Positions 53,414-60,699 of a DNA stretch of 64,000 nt are shown here, piece after piece. Under the pieces are notes generated by a model, which did not search any database, had not been told where the DNA came from, and worked only from the letters and a program-made list of their open reading frames with translations. Location of the stretch: positions 124,001-188,000 of the forward strand of contig NZ_NFUR01000004.1 of assembly GCF_002127225.1 (NCBI RefSeq), given 5' to 3'. The DNA is from Sphingomonas sp. IBVSS2. Its GTDB lineage: Bacteria; Pseudomonadota; Alphaproteobacteria; Sphingomonadales; Sphingomonadaceae. The translations under genes were made by a program, and so were the position numbers. How positions within the stretch are numbered: the first letter of the stretch is position 1; each line of letters begins with the position of its first letter.

Positions 53414-53974
53414 TCAGCCGCCGTAGGAATGGGCAACCCAGTTCGGCGGTCCGTTCATGTTGGTCGAAGTCGCGCCGCCATCGAAGCTCACCGTCCAGCG
53501 GCCATGGTCCCTGTTGACGTACATGGCGTCATATTTGCCGTCCTTGTTCAGGTCGCCATAAAGCTTGCCGTCGGAGCTCTGGAGCCAATAGTGGTTCGCG
53601 TCTATCGGCACGCCAGGCTTGGAGTTGGCGAGGTTGTTGGTGGTTTCCTGATTTTTGTTGGTCAGGAAATTGTCGATGCCTTTGCGGATGGTCTCGAGCG
53701 GCAGCACCTGGCCCAGATCGATGTTGACGTTCACGCTCAGCGGAAAGTCCCGGCCACCGCCGCCTGCCCCAAGATCCGCCGGATCGCCCGGATAGGAATT
53801 CCCGGTCTCCGGCCCGCCATATCCATGGCTGAATCCGAAGCCGGGCGCTCCATAGCGGAATCCTCTGACTTCGATATCGGAGCCGCCGGCCAGGATCATC
53901 CCGTCGAGCGTTGCCCCGGTTGTACCCCAGCCGCCGGCCACCAGATCGATTTCGTACGCGTTCAACATTCTCAC
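53414..53974 (-). CDS. Double-glycine-leader secreted protein, array pair 3
   Basis: 186 residues from the GTG; an ATG at 54010 is the alternative. The leader and conserved domain are identical or almost identical to pair 2 through PADLGAG. The middle is different (FPLSVNVNIDLGQVLPLETI, then an Asn-rich stretch TNKNQETTNNLANSK). The end carries SSDGKLYGDLNKDGKYDAMY, an EF-hand-like loop, and a Gly/Asn-rich tail. The change from shared to unshared sequence is abrupt at both DNA and protein level. It is the first gene of the array as transcribed. Confidence 0.78.
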   Translation of the reverse strand: MRMLNAYEIDLVAGGWGTTGATLDGMILAGGSDIEVRGFRYGAPGFGFSHGYGGPETGNSYPGDPADLGAGGGGRDFPLSVNVNIDLGQVLPLETIRKGIDNFLTNKNQETTNNLANSKPGVPIDANHYWLQSSDGKLYGDLNKDGKYDAMYVNRDHGRWTVSFDGGATSTNMNGPPNWVAHSYGG

Positions 53975-54086
53975 GATGCAATCCTCACTATTCGAAGATG
54001 AAACGAACATTGTTCTTGTGAGGCGACCGCGCGCGTCATGGCGGGTGGATGGGGCAAGTTCGTTGCACCAGCGCGACGATCTCGAG
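53763..54086. repeat. 324-bp direct repeat, copy 3
   Basis: Same span and spacing as copies 1 and 2. It contains the GAACA-T-TGTTC palindrome at 54005-54015. I see no convincing sigma70 boxes within it. The remaining stretch to the nusG terminator (54087-54291) shows nothing I recognise. Confidence 0.9.
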
Positions 54087-54291
54087 AAAGAAGGGCAATA
54101 TCGGGATCAAGCCTGGGGAGCGGCTATTGCCGCGGTGTTATTGGGATGGTCGCCCACCGGCCCGAAGATTCCATGCCGTGACCATTCAATCAGGATGAAT
54201 TTGAGGAAGGGAGTCTTCTGCTGTTCCCGGGCTCGACCTGGGTCCGCCTGGCCTGTCCACGCGGCTGGGCGGGATGTGCCAGGCAACGAAA

Positions 54292-54317
54292 AAGGCCGGA
54301 GCTTTCGCCCCGGCCTT
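54292..54317 (-). terminator. Rho-independent terminator of secE-nusG
   Basis: On the minus strand AAGGCCGGGGC pairs with GCTCCGGCCTT (one G-T pair) around GAAA and is followed by TTTCG. It lies 30 bp after the nusG stop and insulates the leader-protein array from the housekeeping genes. Confidence 0.85.
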
Positions 54318-54346
54318 CTTGAAATCGCGATAGTGGAAGCGCGCGC

Positions 54347-54886
54347 TTACTTCACTCGCTCGACATCCTCGAAGCCCAGTTCCAGCGGCGTCGCGCGGCC
54401 GAAGATCGAGATCGAGACCTTCACGCGGCTCTTGTCGTAATCGAGTTCCTCGACCACGCCCGAGAAGGTCGCGAAGTTGCCGCTCGTCACCTTCACCGTA
54501 TCGCCGATGTCATAGTCCACCTTGACCTTCGACTTGGGCGCGGCGGTGGCGGCTTCGTCCTTGGTGTTCAGGATGCGCGCGGCCTCTGCCTCGCTGATCG
54601 GCTGCGGCTTGCCCGACGAACCCAGGAAGCCCGTCACCTTCGGCGTGTTCTTCACCAGGTGATAGACGTCGTCGTTCATCTCGAGCTTGGCGAGGACATA
54701 GCCCGGGAAGAACTTCCGCTCGGACTGGACCTTCTTGCCGCGGCGAACCTCGGTCACCGTCTCGGTCGGAACCTCGACGGCCTCGACCAGGCGATCGAGG
54801 CCCATGCGGGTCGCGTCGGCCAGGATCTGGTCGCGAACCTTGCCCTCGAAGCCCGAATAGGCGTGGATGATGTACCAGCGCGCCAT
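54347..54886 (-). CDS. nusG: Transcription termination/antitermination protein NusG
   Basis: 179 residues from MARWYIIHAYSGFEGKVRDQ; the longer open frame upstream overlaps secE and is not used. NGN domain 1-110 (RKFFPGYVLAKLEMNDDVYH, NTPKVTGFLG). The KOW motif is in the C-terminal domain (IGDTVKVTSGNFATFSGVVE). It binds RNA polymerase and couples it to Rho or the ribosome. It follows secE by 35 bp. rplK normally comes next but is 10 kb away. Confidence 0.98.
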   Translation of the reverse strand: MARWYIIHAYSGFEGKVRDQILADATRMGLDRLVEAVEVPTETVTEVRRGKKVQSERKFFPGYVLAKLEMNDDVYHLVKNTPKVTGFLGSSGKPQPISEAEAARILNTKDEAATAAPKSKVKVDYDIGDTVKVTSGNFATFSGVVEELDYDKSRVKVSISIFGRATPLELGFEDVERVK

Positions 54887-54921
54887 GCGTTCGTTCTTTC
54901 TCTCGTTATCTGCGGTGCGGC

Positions 54922-55119
54922 TTACTGCGCGAGGCGCAGCAGCGAATTGACGATGAAATCGAAGATCGAGTCGATGCCGAGGAAGAACACGCCGAGCAGC
55001 GTCGTCATGATCATCACCATGATGCCGGTCATGACGGTCTCGCGGCGCGACGGCCACACGATCTTGCGGGCTTCGGTCTGCACCTGCTTCACGAATTCGA
55101 TCGGACTGGTCTTCGCCAC
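54922..55119 (-). CDS. secE: Preprotein translocase subunit SecE
   Basis: 65 residues, the short single-TM form found in alphaproteobacteria. The conserved amphipathic region EFVKQVQTEARKIVWPSRRE is followed by a TM helix (about 30-55, TGIMVMIMTTLLGVFFLGID). It clamps SecY in the inner membrane. It is first gene of the secE-nusG operon. Confidence 0.97.
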   Translation of the reverse strand: MAKTSPIEFVKQVQTEARKIVWPSRRETVMTGIMVMIMTTLLGVFFLGIDSIFDFIVNSLLRLAQ

Positions 55120-55226
55120 TGGGGCACCCTCGCTTCAAAGTTCGCCGGCTGCGGGGCACGGGTCCGCTGCCCGGTCCTTCTCGAAGGAACCGGCGCTACC
55201 CACCCACGCTGTCGGATTGGGGGCTG

Positions 55227-55255
55227 TATCTAGCGAGTCGCGAGCGGGCGTGCAA
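55227..55255 (-). promoter_or_regulatory. Sigma70-type promoter of secE-nusG
   Basis: On the minus strand TTGCAC, a 17-bp spacer and TAGATA, about 110 bp before the secE start. No tRNA-Trp gene is present in this gap, although one often precedes secE in other proteobacteria. Confidence 0.75.
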
Positions 55256-55287
55256 GCTGGCGCGCTCAGGAAAAGAAACGGCCCCGC

Positions 55288-55860
55288 TCAGAACAGCGCG
55301 ACGGCGACGAAACCCAGCACGATGAGGCCGAGGAAACCCCAGGCGAACAGGTCGAGGCGCTTCTCGACGAATTCCTGCACCGGCGCACCATAGATCTTGA
55401 GCAGTGTCGCGACCAGGAAGAAGCGGGCGCTGCGCGTGATCGTGGCGAGCAGGACGAAGAGCGCGAACGGATAATGGGACAGGCCGCTGGCGATCGTCAC
55501 CAGCTTGAAGGGGATCGGCGTCACGCCCTTCACCAGGATGATCGCCCAGCCATATTTGTTGTACTGTTCGGTGAATTCCTGGAACGCGTTGTGCTTGAAG
55601 AATTCGAGCACCTGGTTCGCGAAATCGGTCAGGAAATAGCCGATCGCATAGCCGAACATGCCGCCCAGCACCGAGCCGAGCGTGCAGATGCCCGCGATCA
55701 GGAACGCGCGGTCGCGGCGGGCGAGCACCATCGGCATCATCATCGCATCGGGCGGGATCGGAAAGAAGCTCGCCTCGACGAACGAGACCGTGAACAGCGC
55801 GCGCAGCGCGTGGCGGTGATGCGCCATGCGCAGCACCCAGTCGTACAAGGGTCGGAACAT
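55288..55860 (-). CDS. YqaA/DedA-like inner-membrane protein
   Basis: 190 residues from MFRPLYDWVLRMAHHRHALR; the frame is open 12 codons further, but homologues that I recall begin here. The SNARE-associated/DedA-like core is visible (SFVEASFFPIPPDAMMMPMV, GSVLGGMFGYAIGYFL, LVKGVTPIPFKLVTIASGLS). It has about five TM or re-entrant helices. The family is linked to lipid handling or scrambling, but the YqaA branch is not characterised. It is upstream of secE on the same strand, with its own terminator not evident. Confidence 0.88.
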   Translation of the reverse strand: MFRPLYDWVLRMAHHRHALRALFTVSFVEASFFPIPPDAMMMPMVLARRDRAFLIAGICTLGSVLGGMFGYAIGYFLTDFANQVLEFFKHNAFQEFTEQYNKYGWAIILVKGVTPIPFKLVTIASGLSHYPFALFVLLATITRSARFFLVATLLKIYGAPVQEFVEKRLDLFAWGFLGLIVLGFVAVALF

Positions 55861-56013
55861 TGGGACCGGGCAACTTTCGATGCGGGAGATGCGCATTCTT
55901 TATGGACGGTGCCGGAACTTGTCCATGGCAAGGCGGCGGGCGCCGCGATCATAGGGCCTTTTCGGAGGCAATTCGGCTTGCGGCCGCGCAGCGCCCTCCA
56001 TAGCCTCCGGAAC

Positions 56014-56544
56014 ATGGCGACACCTGCCCCCACGAGTACGCCGACCCCGTCGCAGCCGCCCGTGGAGATTCTCTACGCGGTGCCCGTCGGCACCGTGATC
56101 TTCTGGTATCCGCCGCCCACCGCCTTCACGGCCAGCTCGTCGGGAACGGGCGCGCCGGTCCTGACCTATCCGCCGGGCTTCATGCTGTGCGACGGCGGCA
56201 CGGTGCAGGATCCGGACAGCCCGTTCAACGGATCGGCCCTGCCGAGCATGATCGATCGCTTCGTCCTGGGGGCGGGCACCGTCCCCTATGGCACCGCGGG
56301 CGGCTATGGCATCAACGGCTGGCCGAATCCGAGCATCGCTACCCAGTCGACCGCGGCATCGAATTCGGACGCCGTGCGCAACGATATCATCCAGGGGGAG
56401 TCGCCGACCTCGGGCTATCGCTACGTGCTGACGAGCGACGACGACAAGAATGACGGCAATCACCATCACAACCTCGCGGCCGGCGCGTTCACCGTGCCCC
56501 TGCCGCCCTATATGACGCTCATTCCGATCATGCGGATCAAATAG
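56014..56544 (+). CDS. Phage tail-collar-domain protein (probable tail-like particle component)
   Basis: 176 residues. A Pro/Thr-rich start (MATPAPTSTPTPSQPP) leads to PVGTVIFWYPPP and PPGFMLCDGGTVQDPDSPFN, the tail-collar pattern in which a G-[WF]-x-CDG block caps phage fibre bases. It ends LPPYMTLIPIMRIK, the usual C-terminal strand of such proteins. Collar proteins sit at the tip or fibre base of phage tails and contractile injection systems. It lies 9 bp before the next gene on the same strand and opposite the baseplate-type genes, so it probably belongs to the same locus. Confidence 0.7.
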   Translation: MATPAPTSTPTPSQPPVEILYAVPVGTVIFWYPPPTAFTASSSGTGAPVLTYPPGFMLCDGGTVQDPDSPFNGSALPSMIDRFVLGAGTVPYGTAGGYGINGWPNPSIATQSTAASNSDAVRNDIIQGESPTSGYRYVLTSDDDKNDGNHHHNLAAGAFTVPLPPYMTLIPIMRIK

Positions 56545-56553
56545 GCGCAGGGG

Positions 56554-57699
56554 ATGCACCTGGCCCGTGCCCGCAAGCCTCCGCGCGTCGCGGCATCGGA
56601 CAGGGTCGCGACGCGCCTCGAGGAAAGCGGACTGGCATCGCCGGCCGGCCGGAGCATGCCGATGCACGACATCTCCCGCGTCCCGATCGCCGCGCCCGGG
56701 GGCGTCGTCCAGCGCGTGCTCAAGATCGGCGCCGGCGATCGCGCGGGGAACTACGGCACCGCGGGCGGCGTGGCGACCCGGAACCTGATCAAGGATACCG
56801 AGGCCGCGATCGGCGACGATCTCAAGCCGGGCTGGAAGACCTATGTCGGCACCCTGGCCGACAAGAGCCAGCCGCTCACCACCTTCGCCACGACGCAGGA
56901 CTATTATCAGGATCTCGAGGGCAAGTTCGCCAAGGTCGCGAAGAGCGGCGGCAAGACCCGCCCCGGTTTCTCGAGCACTGCCTATGCGCTCGCCAGGGTC
57001 ACCTATGGTTTGCAGACCGGCATGGATCAATCGGGCCTCAAGCCGTCGGAAGAGGATCTCGCCATGCCGCATCGCTTCCCCTATTCGGCGATCGAGCGGA
57101 GCGTGGGATTCTATCTCGCCGGGACGGACGACAACGCGGCCCTCGAACGCTGGACCAGGCGGCTGTACGACGCGACCGTCGAGCGCGCCGCGCTGAACAC
57201 GCCGCACATCGACGACCCGCACGAGCTCGACTGGTACAAGAAGGCCGTGACGGCCCAGCTGAACGAGCTTCACGCCGCCGTGCTGGCGCTGGAGGCGGCC
57301 AAGGGCAATGGCGACGCGCTGGATCTATATTCGCCGGTGGTGCAGCGGCTGCTCAAGGCAGCCAACAACATGCACGGGAACATTCCGGACTATGGGCCGC
57401 ACAGCAAGGTCAACATCCCGGTCTCCGACCGCATACATGTTCACGTCGAACGGCCCGAGGACTGGGACGAGGACGATGACGCGATGCAGGTGCCGATGAC
57501 GCCCGGCTCCCATTATGCGATGGCGATGTCGCCGCCACGCGTGCCGAGAGGCGTCGCGGTGGATGACGACGACGAGTATCTGGTCGGCACGGATGGGCGG
57601 CGCATCGATCCCGACAGGGTCGAGGACTTCGACACCCTGCTCAACGGGCACAAGCGCGGGAAGACCACGATTCCTTCCCTGGCCCTGGACGATTTCTGA
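56554..57699 (+). CDS. Candidate cargo/effector of a contractile injection system
   Basis: 381 residues. The N-terminal 60 residues (MHLARARKPPRVAASDRVAT, MHDISRVPIAAPGGVVQRVL) recall the 'DFSR(I/V)PV...VQR' stretch found before DUF4157-type domains in proteins associated with extracellular contractile injection systems. No HExxH is present. The middle (about 95-260) is helical and Lys/Asp-rich without a recognised fold; the tail is acidic (DDDDEYLVGTDGRRIDPDRV). The activity is unknown. It sits next to the tail-collar gene and converges on a tail protein gene with a 15-bp gap. Confidence 0.5.
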   Translation: MHLARARKPPRVAASDRVATRLEESGLASPAGRSMPMHDISRVPIAAPGGVVQRVLKIGAGDRAGNYGTAGGVATRNLIKDTEAAIGDDLKPGWKTYVGTLADKSQPLTTFATTQDYYQDLEGKFAKVAKSGGKTRPGFSSTAYALARVTYGLQTGMDQSGLKPSEEDLAMPHRFPYSAIERSVGFYLAGTDDNAALERWTRRLYDATVERAALNTPHIDDPHELDWYKKAVTAQLNELHAAVLALEAAKGNGDALDLYSPVVQRLLKAANNMHGNIPDYGPHSKVNIPVSDRIHVHVERPEDWDEDDDAMQVPMTPGSHYAMAMSPPRVPRGVAVDDDDEYLVGTDGRRIDPDRVEDFDTLLNGHKRGKTTIPSLALDDF

Positions 57700-57714
57700 G
57701 CCGCAGCTCCGCGC

Positions 57715-60699
57715 TCAGCTTTCGAAGCGCAGGTCGAGCGTGACGCCTTCGAGCAGCGCATCCTCCAGCGCGACCTGCAGCTCGGTGCCCCGCGCGGTCG
57801 GCACGGCGAGGTTGTAGGCGCCCAGTTCGTCACGGTTGGTCGCCCCTTCGGTGATGACGCGCGGATTGCGCGGAAAGGGCTCGAGGCGGGCGAAGCCGGG
57901 CAGGGGATAGGCGTTGTCGGGGGAGAAGACCGGCGGCGCGGTGCCGAACTGGAAGCTGGCGCCCGCCGAACGCACCGGGCAGGTCATGGCGCAGGCGGGA
58001 TCGGTGCAGGTCGTGCACGCGGTGACGGCGACATCGGCGGCGTCGGTGCAGGCGCAGTAATTGCCGGCCGGCGTGCCGAGCACGAGATGGCGCAGCATCA
58101 CGTTGCGGCCGCCGACGCCGCTGATCTTCCCGCAGCTCTTGCAGCGCGCCACGGCCAGGCTGGGTGGATCGGTCGTCGGCGCGGCGGCCAGCGCGGCCTG
58201 GGTCGCGGCGGCACCGGCGCTTCCGCCTCCCCCGGAGAGATATCCCAGATCGGCGGCATAGCAATTGGAGAAGGTCATGGCCCCCGAGCAGGTGAGCGTG
58301 CCGGCGAACAGCGAATCGAGTGCCTCTCCCCCGGCGCCGAGCTGGGCCGTGCCCATCACCGTCGTCCGTGCGATGTGCGCGGCGGCGAGCGGCACGATGA
58401 GCACGGGCGTCGCCATGTCGGCCGGCGGCGCGTGGAGCGGACTCAGCACGCAGCTTTCGAACCGGACCTCGCCTTGCACGCGGCTGAAATCGAGCGGTGC
58501 GGCGATCGTCCGCTCGAGCGCGATGCGCGCGCTTCCGTTGAACGGGGGCGGTGGCGGGGTCGGCGTGGGCGTTGGAGCCGGAGCGGGCGTCGGCGTCGGC
58601 GTCGGTGCCGGCGTAGGTGTGGGTGGCGGCGTCGGCGGTGGCGGGGGAGGGGGCGGCGGCGCCGGCATGATCGCGCTGCCGCTCGTCGGGATCAGGGTCA
58701 TGTCGAGCAGCTGGAGATCGAGATTGCCGCCGTTGAGCCAGATGGTGCCCTGGAACAGGATGGCCGACATGCCGAAGGTGCCGGCTGTGCCCGAGCTGGG
58801 CCCGGTCAGCGAGAAGGTGCCGGGATAGGAGACGGAGAGCAGCGCCTGGCTGCCGGCCGCCGAGGCGATCCACAATTTGTCGCCCGGCGGCGGGACGATC
58901 GTCTGCGCATTGAGATAGCGGGTCGCGCTCGATTGCAGCACCAGCATGGTGCAGGGGGTGGGCGCCATTTCCCACAGGCTCAGCTGGGTGACGATCCAGC
59001 CGGTATTGCCCGCATCGTACAGGGTCACCGCATTCGCCGGTATCGGAAGCGAGGCGCGCAGCCCGATCCCGCCGATCGCGCCCGGCATGGCGATCCCATA
59101 GTCGACGCTCAGCGCGGCCGGGGCGGCCCAGGCCGCCGGCCAGCTGAACAGCCCCAGATCGGGGTCGATCGCGGCGGCGGGAACCAGCCCCAGTTCCCAG
59201 GCCGGCGGGGTTGGCGACATCGGCGTCTGCGACGAGGCCGGCGCCACGATCACCGTCCGGTCGCCCGCCAGGCAGACGAAACAGTTGGTGAGCTTGGCCG
59301 CGAAGGCGGCTTCTGCTTCGGCAGGGGTGGTTACCGCCGGCGAGAAGGGCAGGTTGACGTTCAGCACCTTCCCGGTCGGCGCGGTGAAGGTCATCACGGT
59401 GCCGGGCGCCGCGTCGTTGAGCAAGTCCAGGCGCTTCTGGTCGAGCGGCAGCGTGGCCGCGGCGATGCCGGTGCGTGCGCTGGTGCTCAGCAGCATCGGA
59501 TCCGTGCTCGACGGCGCCGTCAGCAGCGACAGCGACGCGGTGGGCACCGTCGGCACGATCAGCAGCGCATTGCCGAGCGACCCGCAGATCAGCGCGCGCA
59601 CGTCCGCCTCGGTCACCTGGGTGCCTGCTTTCACCGGGCAGGTGGCGATCGTGTTCTGGAGCAGCTCCAGCAACTGGCTCATCGAGGGATTGGCGGGCAC
59701 GTCCATCGCGAGCACCGCGGATGCGTCGCCATAGTTCAGGTTGAGCGTGCTGGTCTGCGCGGTGATCGACTGCAGGTCGATCGCGCCGCCTTCGAGCACC
59801 GGATAGTCCGGCGCGGGCGGCTGGATCGCGCCGATATCGAGGGGCATTGCCCGCACGCCGTCCGCCCCGAGCGCAACCCAGTCCGAAGTGCTCTTGGGCT
59901 TGTAGCGGATCACGAGGCCGCGCTCGGAGCCATAGAGCATCGAGCTGGCCGGGCCGGTGCCCGGCGTCGTCCAGATCCGGTTATATTGCTCGAGGTCGGC
60001 CGCCAGCATCTGCGTGGTGAGGCGGACCGGCAGCGCGGTCACCGGCGGCGCGGCGACCCAGTCGAGCGGCGTGTTGGCCAGATTGTAGAGCGGCTGGGCG
60101 ATGGCGAGCGGGTTGAAGTGATAGAGACGGGGTGTCGAGGTGCCCATGGGCGTGATGCCCGTCATCGCGAAGCTCGGCAGCCGCCAGACTCGCAACAGAC
60201 CTACCGAGGTTCGCGACGGATCCTCCGGCGCGCCTTCCGGCTCCGGCGAAGAGGGCGGCGGCGCAGGGGCGGGCGTGGGCGCCGGCGCGGCGTCGGGAAG
60301 CGGCCAGCTCGCAAAGGGTGTCGCCTCGTCCGGGGCATAGAGCGCGTACCAGCCGCTGCCGTCGCGCACCCGGCGCGGGATCGCGCTGGCGATGCCCTTG
60401 CGCCGCCGGAAGCCGAGCGCGTCGGCGACGAGCGCGCGATGCTCGGGGCGCACGGGCTGCGCCACTTCCAGGCCGAGCTGCGCGGCGACATAGGGGACGA
60501 GGTGGAGTGGGCAGGTCTGGATGAACCAGTCGTCCTCGAGCTCGCGCACCGAGTCGCCGATCTGCTCGCGGACATGATCGAAGACCTTGCACAGCGCGAG
60601 CAGCGGATAGCCCTGGGTGATATCCGCCATGCGGAAGATCGGCGGCAGCAGATCGTAGAGCGGATCGGGGATCGGCGCGCCTTCGGTGTCGTCGCTCAT
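57715..60699 (-). CDS. Tail protein I-like (Afp12-type) baseplate protein with long C-terminal extension
   Basis: 994 residues. The first 110 (LYDLLPPIFRMADITQGYPL, QIGDSVRELEDDWFIQTCPL) match the phage P2 gpI/Afp12-type baseplate module, with 'RRRKGIASAIPR' following. The rest is an extension: Pro-rich linker, a large beta-rich region, a (PTPTPAP)n low-complexity spacer near 680-720, then a Cys cluster near 850-910 with CKSCGK, CACTD and CTTCTDPACAMTC (eight Cys). Normal family members are far shorter. It overlaps the baseplate J gene by 4 bp (ATGA). Confidence 0.75.
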   Translation of the reverse strand: MSDDTEGAPIPDPLYDLLPPIFRMADITQGYPLLALCKVFDHVREQIGDSVRELEDDWFIQTCPLHLVPYVAAQLGLEVAQPVRPEHRALVADALGFRRRKGIASAIPRRVRDGSGWYALYAPDEATPFASWPLPDAAPAPTPAPAPPPSSPEPEGAPEDPSRTSVGLLRVWRLPSFAMTGITPMGTSTPRLYHFNPLAIAQPLYNLANTPLDWVAAPPVTALPVRLTTQMLAADLEQYNRIWTTPGTGPASSMLYGSERGLVIRYKPKSTSDWVALGADGVRAMPLDIGAIQPPAPDYPVLEGGAIDLQSITAQTSTLNLNYGDASAVLAMDVPANPSMSQLLELLQNTIATCPVKAGTQVTEADVRALICGSLGNALLIVPTVPTASLSLLTAPSSTDPMLLSTSARTGIAAATLPLDQKRLDLLNDAAPGTVMTFTAPTGKVLNVNLPFSPAVTTPAEAEAAFAAKLTNCFVCLAGDRTVIVAPASSQTPMSPTPPAWELGLVPAAAIDPDLGLFSWPAAWAAPAALSVDYGIAMPGAIGGIGLRASLPIPANAVTLYDAGNTGWIVTQLSLWEMAPTPCTMLVLQSSATRYLNAQTIVPPPGDKLWIASAAGSQALLSVSYPGTFSLTGPSSGTAGTFGMSAILFQGTIWLNGGNLDLQLLDMTLIPTSGSAIMPAPPPPPPPPPTPPPTPTPAPTPTPTPAPAPTPTPTPPPPPFNGSARIALERTIAAPLDFSRVQGEVRFESCVLSPLHAPPADMATPVLIVPLAAAHIARTTVMGTAQLGAGGEALDSLFAGTLTCSGAMTFSNCYAADLGYLSGGGGSAGAAATQAALAAAPTTDPPSLAVARCKSCGKISGVGGRNVMLRHLVLGTPAGNYCACTDAADVAVTACTTCTDPACAMTCPVRSAGASFQFGTAPPVFSPDNAYPLPGFARLEPFPRNPRVITEGATNRDELGAYNLAVPTARGTELQVALEDALLEGVTLDLRFES

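Noticed and set aside
46145..54010. Lasso-peptide gene cluster
   Set aside because: The hydrolases resemble isopeptidases in layout, but no B (peptidase) or C (asparagine synthetase-like) genes are present. The precursor-like proteins are far longer than lasso precursors.
55120..55287. tRNA-Trp gene expected upstream of secE
   Set aside because: No cloverleaf, anticodon arm or T-loop sequence could be found in this gap on either strand.
58550..58660. Repeat-like GGCGTCGGCGT tract as a CRISPR or mini-satellite
   Set aside because: It encodes a Pro/Thr-rich spacer in frame, has no spacer/repeat periodicity, and behaves as protein low complexity.
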